This document shows, piece after piece, positions 44,589-52,352 of a stretch of 64,000 nt of DNA (position 1 is the first letter of the stretch; each line of letters starts with the position of its first letter). The notes beneath the pieces were generated by a model. That model ran no database searches and was not told where the DNA came from. It saw nothing but the letters and a program-made list of their open reading frames with translations. Made by a program: the position numbers and the translations under genes. Source of the stretch: Giardia muris (taxonomy: Eukaryota; Fornicata; Diplomonadida; Hexamitidae); contig CM016928.1 of NCBI GenBank assembly GCA_006247105.1, positions 496,001 to 560,000 of the forward strand. The letters are read 5' to 3'.

Positions 44589-45083
44589 TCACTTGAAGAG
44601 GGAGAGGTACTTCTCCACACGGCCCTCACTCGGACTGTCGGAGTAGATCACGTGGAAAGGCAGTGGCTCCATACTGCAATACTTCGCGGAGGTGATGAAG
44701 GGCTTTGCGAGATCGTTGATCGTGAACTCTCCAGAATAGCTCTTAGAGTTCCCACCGGTCGTCATGATCACGCGGTACTTCTTTCCACGTAACGCCTCTC
44801 CTGTCCCGTAGGCCCATCCATAGGCGAAGACCGAATCGATGAAGCTCTTGAGCATTGCAGGGCAGGAGAACCAGTGGACTGGAAACTGGAAGAAGACCGC
44901 GTCAGCACCCTCGATGATCTTCTGCTCGGCAGCAATCTGTTCGGGGGTCAGACGGAAGGAGGGGTAGAGAGAGTCGAGCCAACGGACCTGGACGTTGGGG
45001 AGCTTCTTCGCCTCCTCGATCAGAGGGGCGTTGACGACGCTCACAGGCTCGGCCAGGTGGGAGTAGTAGAGGACGATGCGCAT
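44589..45083 (-). CDS. Flavodoxin-fold NAD(P)H:quinone oxidoreductase
   Basis: The 164-residue protein begins RIVLYYSHLAEPVSVVNAPL, a flavodoxin-like first strand and FMN loop. It continues with ADAVFFQFPVHWFSCPAMLK, which fits the family motif DxIVFQFPLxWYSxPAxLK, then FIDSVFAYGWAYG and the glycine loop MTTGGNSKSYS. This matches the KefF/MdaB/NQO-type reductases that move two electrons from NAD(P)H to quinones. These are mainly bacterial, so lateral acquisition is likely (inference). In an anaerobe it could counter oxidative or redox-active drug stress. The ATG follows gattaaaagaag. It lies just upstream of the VSP on the same strand. Confidence 0.88.
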   Translation of the reverse strand: MRIVLYYSHLAEPVSVVNAPLIEEAKKLPNVQVRWLDSLYPSFRLTPEQIAAEQKIIEGADAVFFQFPVHWFSCPAMLKSFIDSVFAYGWAYGTGEALRGKKYRVIMTTGGNSKSYSGEFTINDLAKPFITSAKYCSMEPLPFHVIYSDSPSEGRVEKYLSLFK

Positions 45084-45334
45084 CTTCTTTTAATCGAGGG
45101 ATACACTCTATCGATAGCCGAACTAGCGATAATTGGGTGAGGGCGTGCAGAGTACGATGTGGCCAGGATCTTCTGAGAAGACACCCCAACCTCTGAAAGA
45201 GGCAAGAGAGGCCAGAACTGGGGCTCGATGTACAAAAGAAAGAGTCTCACTGGCCCCCTGCCCTCAAGACTTCATCCCCCGTGGATTCTGCATCATCGAG
45301 TCTGTATTCCTACGATGCTCCTGACCTTCCATCC

Positions 45335-45553
45335 ATGAGGAGGCAAAAAGTACTTCCCAGAGACCCCTTCCCCACAAGGCGCCCAACCGAGGATGCCTTA
45401 CACGGACAACTCGTCTCGCCACTCGCGGCTACTCCAGACGAGTTCCGACGATACAGCCCTGACCAGATCCCCTCGTTCGTGGACCTCGCCTCCATCCGGA
45501 CTCCGTCAGAGGACGAGTCGCTGGCCCGGGCGTTACGAGCTCTTGATCTATGA
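45335..45553 (+). CDS. Possible small hypothetical protein
   Basis: The 72-codon ORF from the first ATG lies in a frame opened 18 codons earlier at a GTG. It is charged, with an Arg/Pro-rich first half and an acidic helix near the end (PSEDESLARALRALDL). Its stop lies 10 bp from the stop of the convergent GEX1-like gene, as expected for a real Giardia pair. There is no homology I can recognise and no AT-rich initiator, so this is a weak call. Confidence 0.3.
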   Translation: MRRQKVLPRDPFPTRRPTEDALHGQLVSPLAATPDEFRRYSPDQIPSFVDLASIRTPSEDESLARALRALDL

Positions 45554-45563
45554 ACGGACTTCG

Positions 45564-46931
45564 TCACCGCCCTTTCCTCGATGCTCTCTTGGTGTGGTGT
45601 GCCGGGAAGAGGGGGAGGATAATAGGAAGGATAGACAGGGCACGTATCAGATACTGCAGGCCACGTGTCACAGCAACAAGGACGTCTGGGCGCGGTACGC
45701 ATGATGCCAGAAGGGCTCCGCCGCTACCGACTGCATACTCAACGAGGTACGTCGCGCAGAAGAGAGCGGCGAGTGAGACGGAATCTCCTGAGTGACAGAG
45801 GGCTGAAGAGGCACGGGCCACGACATATCCGCCTAGATGCCAGACGACCCCGCCTGGAGCCCGCTTCTCGAGAAGGCCGAGGATGTGGAAGGGGCGGAAG
45901 CCGACCGTCGTAACCCTCTCCACGGCCTCTCCAACTGCGATCAGGGCAGCGGTCTGCTGTCTTGCTTGGTGCTCGACTGACTCCAGGGCCGCTGAAAGTG
46001 CTTCGGACGAGGCTTGCTGCTCTTTGTGCACCTCAGCAACGTAGACTGAATGACGTTCGACCTCCTCTGTAAGCGTCTCGACTGCCCCTTGAAGAGTATT
46101 TGTGGAAGCAGCGATCCCGGACAGCCTTCCTCCCGCTATCTCAAGCTCATCCGACACGTGCCTCACAGTATCGGCAGTGACGTTGAGCGACTCGTGTATG
46201 ATGTCCAGACGGGCCTCGAGACTTTCTACCAGAGCACCAACCCGGGCTATGGCAGACTCCTGGGCGACGAGGGCATCGTTCAGACCTTTTTGGAGACTTG
46301 CCGTCCGACTCGACAGTGCCGTATCTAGTGTCTCCATCCTCTTCCCCAATTGCTCCTGTGCAGTGACCGCATGCAGGGCCAAGTCGGATAGAGCTTCGAT
46401 CAACGCCTGGAGATTAGAGCTTTGGGCGGAGAGCTCCTCGAGTGTGCTATGCGCAGTCTGTTGCAATGTAATCAAGGCATCATGTGCACGCTCGGATGAG
46501 GCCAGGAGGTCACGAGAAGCCGACGCTGAACGTCGCTGGAAGGCCGATGCCTCGAGGTAGACGCAAAGATCAAAGATGCGACCGAGCTGGTGCACGAAGA
46601 CCGCAACCCCAGTGCCTCCCTCCTCCTTGCCCAGTGTACGGATACATGCCCGAAGCTTGGAAGCTCTTCCGGGACGACGGGGGCAGCACCGAACAGGGGA
46701 GAGTCCGGTGAGTTCGAGGTAACAGCTGGTCAGACGCAGGGCAGCATACTGATGTATCACATCGTCGCCCTCACTTTCCAGTACCTGGGGGCAGATCTCT
46801 CTGAGGTCCAGGCCGAGAGATGCGAAGCAGGCGTCGTCCGGACCTGCAGACGTCAGCTCGTTGTACTCACGCTCTCCACGGGCATAGGCCTCAACAAGTG
46901 AGGCTGCACAAATGGTCACAAACCAAAGCAT
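45564..46931 (-). CDS. GEX1 / Kar5 / Brambleberry-like nuclear-fusion protein candidate
   Basis: The 455-residue protein starts at an ATG ten codons inside a GTG-opened frame. It has a signal peptide (MLWFVTICAASLVEAYA). A cysteine-patterned domain (about 30-150) contains YAALRLTSCYLELTG, ACIRTLG and FVHQLGRIFDLCVYLEASAF. This matches the Kar5/GEX1 pattern of a LxxC helix, a C-L motif, then FxHxDxxCxFLxxxAF. A long coiled coil (about 150-350) and two or three hydrophobic C-terminal segments (SLAALFCATYLVEYAV, YLIRALSILPIILPLF) follow. Family members sit in the nuclear envelope and drive nuclear membrane fusion after mating. The layout is complete; the match is by eye. Confidence 0.65.
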   Translation of the reverse strand: MLWFVTICAASLVEAYARGEREYNELTSAGPDDACFASLGLDLREICPQVLESEGDDVIHQYAALRLTSCYLELTGLSPVRCCPRRPGRASKLRACIRTLGKEEGGTGVAVFVHQLGRIFDLCVYLEASAFQRRSASASRDLLASSERAHDALITLQQTAHSTLEELSAQSSNLQALIEALSDLALHAVTAQEQLGKRMETLDTALSSRTASLQKGLNDALVAQESAIARVGALVESLEARLDIIHESLNVTADTVRHVSDELEIAGGRLSGIAASTNTLQGAVETLTEEVERHSVYVAEVHKEQQASSEALSAALESVEHQARQQTAALIAVGEAVERVTTVGFRPFHILGLLEKRAPGGVVWHLGGYVVARASSALCHSGDSVSLAALFCATYLVEYAVGSGGALLASCVPRPDVLVAVTRGLQYLIRALSILPIILPLFPAHHTKRASRKGR

Positions 46932-47024
46932 TTCGGAGATGTGTCTACTGTGGCAGTCCACCCGGATTCGGGGACTGTCTCTGCTTACGTTGTCCTGCGA
47001 CCACTCGGAGACCTATTCCATCTT

Positions 47025-49166
47025 TCAAGCAACAGGAACATGCCGCGTATCACATATCAATACTCCAAGGCCAATGAAACCATAATAGGAGAGGAGGACG
47101 TTCTCCGGCTTCAGGTCTCTATGAACATACCTCTTCTCGTGGAGGTAGGCAAGACCGCTCGCCATCTCCCGAAGGCATCTCCACACCTCCTCGTCCCTGA
47201 AGGGCTCTCCCCTCTCCCCGCGCCCCCGGACCTCGTCGAGGAGCGTCCCGGAGCACCACTCCATCACGAGGTAGGCGGTCCCTTTGTCCGGGTCGTCGTG
47301 CACCCGGTGGTAGCGGAGGACGTGGGGGTGCTCGAGGGAGGGGATGGTCCCCATCTCCCTTCGGAGGGAGTCGACGATCGTCCTCTCCATCTCCTCGTAC
47401 TCAACGACCTTCAGGGCGCAGTTCCCGTGCTCCTCGGACCAGGCGGAGAAGACGGTCCCGAAGGTCCCCCTTCCGAGCCTCCCCGTAAGCTGGAAGGACG
47501 AGAGCTCATCGGGAAGGTCGGGGAGCTGGACCTTCTTTCTGAGGAGGGGCGTGATCTTCTTCTTCTTCCCATCGGGAAGGCCGTTGGCGACGTCCTCTGC
47601 TGTCCTGCCCTCCCTGTCCTTCAGGTCCCTCTCCAGAAGGAGGAGGCCGACGCACTCCTCGTGTCCTCCCCTCACTGCATGCATCAAGGCCGTCCATCCC
47701 CTCCCGTCCTGGAGGCGGGCCTCGAGGGGCCGGAGGAGGCGGACGACCTCGGTCTGGCCTCGGGAGGCGGCGTGCATCAGAGCTGTCATGCCCGAGGAGT
47801 CCTTCTGTCCCGCTTGGTCGAGGTGCCTTCGGAGTGTGTTGAGGTCTCCCTGGATGGCAGATGAGATGAGGGACTCTTCAGTTCTAGTAGGCGGATTCTC
47901 GAGGGAAGAGGTTTTCCCTTCTGGTTGGGATAGTTCTTTCTTGAGAGATTCGTTCTCAGCTGTGAGCTTGTTGATACGTTCTTGACTGGTTAGGCCAGGG
48001 CTTGGTGGAGGGATCCGTTCTGTTCCTTCTTTCTCAAGGAGCTGAATGATTCGAGTGGAGTTACCTTTCTTTTTCTTCTTTGCATACTGCTTAGCTGTGT
48101 GCTCTTTGGAATCCTTCAGCCCTTGCTCGTAGGGAAGAAGGAGTTCAACTATCTTGGGGTGGTTCCGACGGGCAGCAAGCATGAGAGCCGTCGCTCCGGG
48201 AGGGAACCCATTGCAGTTCTTCGTCGTTTGCTTCCCTGTTTCAGAGAGGAGGTGTCGAATACAGTCTGTCTTGCCATAAAAGGCAGCAAACATCAAGGCA
48301 GTCCACCCAGAGCTGTCCTGCTTCCCAATCTCCTTCTCGAGGAGGGGGATGCACTTGGTCTGGCCGCATTCTGCAGCCTTCATTAATGCCGTCTGACCAG
48401 AGTTGTTTTTCTTCTCAACCTCTTCCTTGAGGAGGGGTATACAATTGGAGTGTCCGTTGTAGGCGGCATGCATCAAAGCTGTCCATCCCCCTTTGTCCTG
48501 CATCCCGGCCTCTTCTTCGAGGAGGAGGATGCACTCGGCGTAACCTTTCTCTGCTGCCAACATCAGAGCTGTCATTCCATTCGAATCCTGATAACCCGCA
48601 TGGCTCACATACTTCCTAACTCCCTCGACGTCTCCAGCTACTGTGCAAATATGAAGGAATACAGATTCTTTTGGTGGAGGAGGAGCACGTTTTGAACCCT
48701 CATTCTTGAGGAGCTTGCGGACACGGGTGAAGTTGCCTCCCCATGAGCTGTTATTTGCATGCCATTGAGCACTATGACCTTTGGAATCCTTAAGTCCCTG
48801 TTCATGTGGGAGAAGGAGTTTGACGACCTCGGGGTGGTTCTGATGAGCTGCCATCATGAGAGCAGCCGTTCCGGGGGGAAAGTCATACCATTCCTTCGTT
48901 GTCTGCTTCCCGGCCTCTGAAAGGAGGAGCCGGACACAGTCTGCATTGCCAGTGAGGGCGGCTAACATCAATGCGGTCCATCCCCAGTTGTTCTGCATCC
49001 CGATCTCTTTCTCTAGGAGGGGTATGCAATTGGCATGGCCATTAATTGCGGCCCGTATCAGGGCCGTCTCACCATATCCGCCCTGCTTCCCGACCTGATT
49101 GAGGTTCCTTTTCACGTCATCGAGGTCCCCATTCCGGGCTGCCTCCATCAAAGCCGTATCAGACAT
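47025..49166 (-). CDS. Ankyrin-repeat NEK kinase with truncated kinase domain
   Basis: The 713-residue frame opens with about ten ankyrin units (TALMEAARNGDL up to residue 375). A coiled coil, a second ankyrin block (430-530) and a kinase domain from about 545 follow. The kinase has GRLGRGTFGTVF, the VAIK-type lysine (CALKVVEY) and HRDLKPENVLL. Directly after HRDLKPEN the sequence leaves the kinase pattern (SYYGFIGLGVLIC) and stops. The DFG, APE and C-lobe are absent, and only 93 bp separate the stop from the next gene. It is a 3'-truncated, probably inactive copy. Part of its ankyrin block lies in the inverted repeat shared with the plus-strand paralogue. The ATG follows gttcaaaa. Confidence 0.8.
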   Translation of the reverse strand: MSDTALMEAARNGDLDDVKRNLNQVGKQGGYGETALIRAAINGHANCIPLLEKEIGMQNNWGWTALMLAALTGNADCVRLLLSEAGKQTTKEWYDFPPGTAALMMAAHQNHPEVVKLLLPHEQGLKDSKGHSAQWHANNSSWGGNFTRVRKLLKNEGSKRAPPPPKESVFLHICTVAGDVEGVRKYVSHAGYQDSNGMTALMLAAEKGYAECILLLEEEAGMQDKGGWTALMHAAYNGHSNCIPLLKEEVEKKNNSGQTALMKAAECGQTKCIPLLEKEIGKQDSSGWTALMFAAFYGKTDCIRHLLSETGKQTTKNCNGFPPGATALMLAARRNHPKIVELLLPYEQGLKDSKEHTAKQYAKKKKKGNSTRIIQLLEKEGTERIPPPSPGLTSQERINKLTAENESLKKELSQPEGKTSSLENPPTRTEESLISSAIQGDLNTLRRHLDQAGQKDSSGMTALMHAASRGQTEVVRLLRPLEARLQDGRGWTALMHAVRGGHEECVGLLLLERDLKDREGRTAEDVANGLPDGKKKKITPLLRKKVQLPDLPDELSSFQLTGRLGRGTFGTVFSAWSEEHGNCALKVVEYEEMERTIVDSLRREMGTIPSLEHPHVLRYHRVHDDPDKGTAYLVMEWCSGTLLDEVRGRGERGEPFRDEEVWRCLREMASGLAYLHEKRYVHRDLKPENVLLSYYGFIGLGVLICDTRHVPVA
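47509..47791 (-). repeat. Inverted repeat arm A (ankyrin-kinase linker)
   Basis: The 283 bases match the reverse complement of 50249-50531 with one visible difference (GTGAGGGG here, GTGGGGGG there). Sequence on both sides diverges. It encodes the second ankyrin block and the linker before the kinase domain. Confidence 0.9.
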
Positions 49167-49599
49167 TTTTGAACATCAAACATCCCCTTTCACAAGCCTT
49201 CCACTGATGCTCCCCCTCCCCGCCCATCTGACACTCTGGGCATCCAACCACTACCAACGATCTGCCCCGAGGACGAAGGCCCACAGCTCTCCTCGGGGTG
49301 CTCTCGTCCCTGGATGAGCTCCCACTGGTCATCAGTCTCCCCTTATAGCCCCCCAATCTCCTGGTGAGGGTCGGACCCGTTCCCCTCTCGAGGACGAAGG
49401 GCCTCTGACGAGAGTCGTGCCAGACGGAGAGAGGGGCCCACTGGCTTCCCGGGGACGGGTGCACTGATCTGGACGCCCCTCTGTTGTCGAGGGGATGTGA
49501 GATGACGGGTAGGCCTCTTGGACCGGAGGAGAGGGAGCTGGGGCTCAGAAACATCCCCCACTCCTTTGATGGAGACATCGAGAGGGAAGGACGATCTCG
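49167..49599. other. Region between divergent ankyrin-NEK paralogues
   Basis: The GC-rich 433 bp hold only short, low-complexity frames on both strands. From about 49560 on the plus strand, decayed ankyrin sequence is legible in shifting frames. No regulatory motif stands out apart from gttcaaaa next to the minus-strand ATG. Confidence 0.4.
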
Positions 49600-51309
49600 A
49601 TGAGGTCGGGGAGAGGAAGAAGGTGGCTGGACTGCACGGTGTGGCCGCACAGACTGCTTCCTCCTCTCAGAGGCGAACGAGGAAGGAGTGGACTCCCTCC
49701 CGGACCGTCCTCATGCTCCCAACATGCCACGACCACCCCGAGGTCGTCGAGCCCTCCTCCCCACGAGCGAGGAGTGGAGGACTCCGGGGGGCACGGGAAT
49801 GGTAGTCTGGGGACAGGAGGCTGCTCCCAGGTCCGGGGGCTCCTCAAGAACGGGGGGACAGAGCGAATCCCTCCTCCATCAAACCCTGCTGAAATGCTTG
49901 AGCTTCGAGAGCGTGTTGATGAGCTCACCACTGAGAATGAGTCTCTCAGGAAAGACCTTTCCTCCTTCAAGAATGCACACGAGGAGACAAAGAAGGAGCT
50001 ATCCCAACTGAATCGGGAAGTCTCCTCCCTCAAACAGCAGCTCCAGAAGGCCAACAGAGATCCATCTCGTGCCCACACCGACTCCGAGGACCTCAAGAGA
50101 GAACTCACAGACCAGAAGGCCCGAATCCTCGCTCTCGAGAGGGAGAACGCTCGACTGAGAGAGGAGTCTCTCATATCATCTGCCATCCGAGGAGACATCG
50201 AAGGTATCCGAAGACGCCTCAGTCAGGTGAAGTGGCATGATGCCTCAAGCATGACAGCTCTGATGCACGCCGCCTCCCGAGGCCAGACCGAGGTCGTCCG
50301 CCTCCTCCGGCCCCTCGAGGCCCGCCTCCAGGACGGGAGGGGATGGACGGCCTTGATGCATGCAGTGGGGGGAGGACACGAGGAGTGCGTCGGCCTCCTC
50401 CTTCTGGAGAGGGACCTGAAGGACAGGGAGGGCAGGACAGCAGAGGACGTCGCCAACGGCCTTCCCGATGGGAAGAAGAAGAAGATCACGCCCCTCCTCA
50501 GAAAGAAGGTCCAGCTCCCCGACCTTCCCGAGGAACTCTCATCCTTCCAGCTTACGGGGAGGCTCGGAGAAGGGACGTTCGGAACTGTCTATGCAGGCCA
50601 TGGGAACGGTAGGAATGTGGCGGCCAAGGTCGTCAATCTTAGAAAATATAACGAAAAGGACCAGGAAAAGCTTCGTGCTGAAGTTCGAATGCATCTATCC
50701 CTCAACCATCCGAACGTCCTCCGATGCCTCGGGACGGGGGAGAACGACGTTGACGATACCTACGTCATTGTGACAGAATTCTGCTGTGGAGACCTTCGTG
50801 AGGAGATGAGCAGAAGGAAGAATGCAGGACGTCCCTACACCAATCAGGAAGTATGGAAGACGATCCGAGAGGTGGCCGCCGCCCTCGCATACCTCCACGA
50901 GAAGAGGCATGTTCATAGAGACCTGAAACCTGCGAATATCCTTGTCGCTTCTGACGGTAGATGCGTCCTCGCAGACTTTGGGCTAGCAAAGGTGCTCGAG
51001 GACTCGTCTCAGATGGGCACGGTATTGGGAACGCTCTTGTACATGGCCCCCGAGATCCTCCGAGAGGAGGACTACGACAAGTCTGTCGACGTCTGGGCCC
51101 TGGGGGTGATTGGATATGAGATGTGCACTGGGGGTCGTCCATTCAGGAATGTAGCAGCTATCCTCGAAAACACGCCTGCTCCTCCTCTCGAGGGTCGTCC
51201 CTCAGAACTTGCTGCCCTCATCTCCCGAATGCTCTCAAGGGACCCCAAAGACCGTCCGACAGCACGAGATATTCTTGACGAGGCAGGACAGCACGATAGG
51301 GCGGTTTGA
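49600..51309 (+). CDS. Ankyrin-repeat NEK kinase with decayed 5' end
   Basis: The longest ATG frame gives 569 residues. The first 70 do not resemble a protein family: ankyrin sequence of the paralogue is seen here in other frames (MLPTCHDHPEVVEPSSP, GRTDCFLLSEA). A second ATG at 49894 (MLELRERVDEL) would give a clean 471-residue protein. From there a coiled coil, ankyrin block TALMHAASRGQTEVVRLL and a full kinase follow. The kinase has GRLGEGTFGTVY, VAAKVV, HRDLKPANIL, DFGLAKV, MAPEIL and DVWALGVIGYEM, so catalytic residues are intact. NEK kinases in Giardia act largely on cytoskeleton and cell cycle. The working start is uncertain. Confidence 0.78.
   Translation: MRSGRGRRWLDCTVWPHRLLPPLRGERGRSGLPPGPSSCSQHATTTPRSSSPPPHERGVEDSGGHGNGSLGTGGCSQVRGLLKNGGTERIPPPSNPAEMLELRERVDELTTENESLRKDLSSFKNAHEETKKELSQLNREVSSLKQQLQKANRDPSRAHTDSEDLKRELTDQKARILALERENARLREESLISSAIRGDIEGIRRRLSQVKWHDASSMTALMHAASRGQTEVVRLLRPLEARLQDGRGWTALMHAVGGGHEECVGLLLLERDLKDREGRTAEDVANGLPDGKKKKITPLLRKKVQLPDLPEELSSFQLTGRLGEGTFGTVYAGHGNGRNVAAKVVNLRKYNEKDQEKLRAEVRMHLSLNHPNVLRCLGTGENDVDDTYVIVTEFCCGDLREEMSRRKNAGRPYTNQEVWKTIREVAAALAYLHEKRHVHRDLKPANILVASDGRCVLADFGLAKVLEDSSQMGTVLGTLLYMAPEILREEDYDKSVDVWALGVIGYEMCTGGRPFRNVAAILENTPAPPLEGRPSELAALISRMLSRDPKDRPTARDILDEAGQHDRAV
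50249..50531 (+). repeat. Inverted repeat arm B (ankyrin-kinase linker)
   Basis: This is the partner of 47509-47791. The 283 bases differ at one position, and 2,457 bp separate the arms. Confidence 0.9.
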
Positions 51310-51540
51310 AGTCTTGAAGACAAGGATAGGGATATGATGCCCCGATGCACAGGCCGTCTCGTCGAAGAAGTGTGGAAGGAGGAAAGGGCTTGGCCTGGTG
51401 ATGAACTTCTTCCATGACTCGCACCAGCACTCCTCAAGAAGACGGCACGTGCCTAGAGAAGCGCTCTCCCCTGAATCCTATGCTGTAAGACTCCTACTAC
51501 CCTGATGGCACTTCGAAGGTGAAAAACACCCTCTTCAGAG

Positions 51541-52320
51541 ATGCAAGGCACAGCTTGTACATCATCGGCCCTGGAAGAGACGCGTAGACTGCTGACTCAG
51601 GCGTACACAGAGCGACTTGAGGCTATAGGATCCACACAGACTCTGGTCGCCCTCGGATTCAAGAAGTCTCAGAGTCTGAACCGCCAGAACCCAGTCAGAA
51701 TATCGACGAGGTTCTCGGGCTCCATTGCGACTGATATTCCTCACGGACCTCTGGATACGTTCTCCTACTCATCGGCGTACGCACAGCTCGATGCCGTCCC
51801 TTCTCGAGGCGACCTGTCCCTCTCACAGGCCCCTGTCCTGCTGAGCTCCCATGAATGTGTGCACGCGTCGTTCCCAAAGCCTCTGGGGGTGGTCGAGGAG
51901 GTCTACGCAACCTTGACGGCTCTGGAGGACGCCACTGTCGCATCTCCGAGCTTCGCCAATCCGGGGGAATCGAACACCCAGTCCTACGACCCCGAAGGCT
52001 CTGTACCCGGAGAGGTATCTTGCTCGATCCTTCGCTCAGGCCCAGGAGACTCGCTACAAGCCTCAGTAATGCAGGCTCGAGCCTTGACCCCGATTACGAC
52101 CATCCCGAGCCCCTGGACGGAGCAGAAGCAGGCTGCTACGCACTCTCTGGGATGGGCAGGAGTGACCAAACCTTCGGGGAGCTTCCGAAGCCGGAGTGCC
52201 GAGCATGACGGGGACTGCAGCATCCTCTCCGCCCACAGCTCTCGAAGTTCACTCCGGAGCTCGTCGCGGATCGAGAACGACCCCATCGGGAGCGAGGTCT
52301 TCTCGGCGATCATCGACTAA
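51541..52320 (+). CDS. Hypothetical Ser-rich protein
   Basis: The 259-codon ORF starts with ATG and reads as a Ser/Thr/Pro-rich, probably disordered protein with a short N-terminal helix (ALEETRRLLTQAYTERLEAI). No family, signal peptide or membrane segment is seen. No AT-rich initiator precedes the ATG (cctcttcagag), which lowers confidence. Its stop lies 32 bp from the end of the convergent NSF pseudogene. Confidence 0.5.
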   Translation: MQGTACTSSALEETRRLLTQAYTERLEAIGSTQTLVALGFKKSQSLNRQNPVRISTRFSGSIATDIPHGPLDTFSYSSAYAQLDAVPSRGDLSLSQAPVLLSSHECVHASFPKPLGVVEEVYATLTALEDATVASPSFANPGESNTQSYDPEGSVPGEVSCSILRSGPGDSLQASVMQARALTPITTIPSPWTEQKQAATHSLGWAGVTKPSGSFRSRSAEHDGDCSILSAHSSRSSLRSSSRIENDPIGSEVFSAIID

Positions 52321-52352
52321 CGGCTCACTGCCTGTTCCCCGCTGCTCTGTCA

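Noticed and set aside
46941..47864. Plus-strand ORF of 307 codons opposite the truncated NEK gene
   Set aside because: It is the antisense of the kinase and ankyrin coding sequence; its peptide has no family features.
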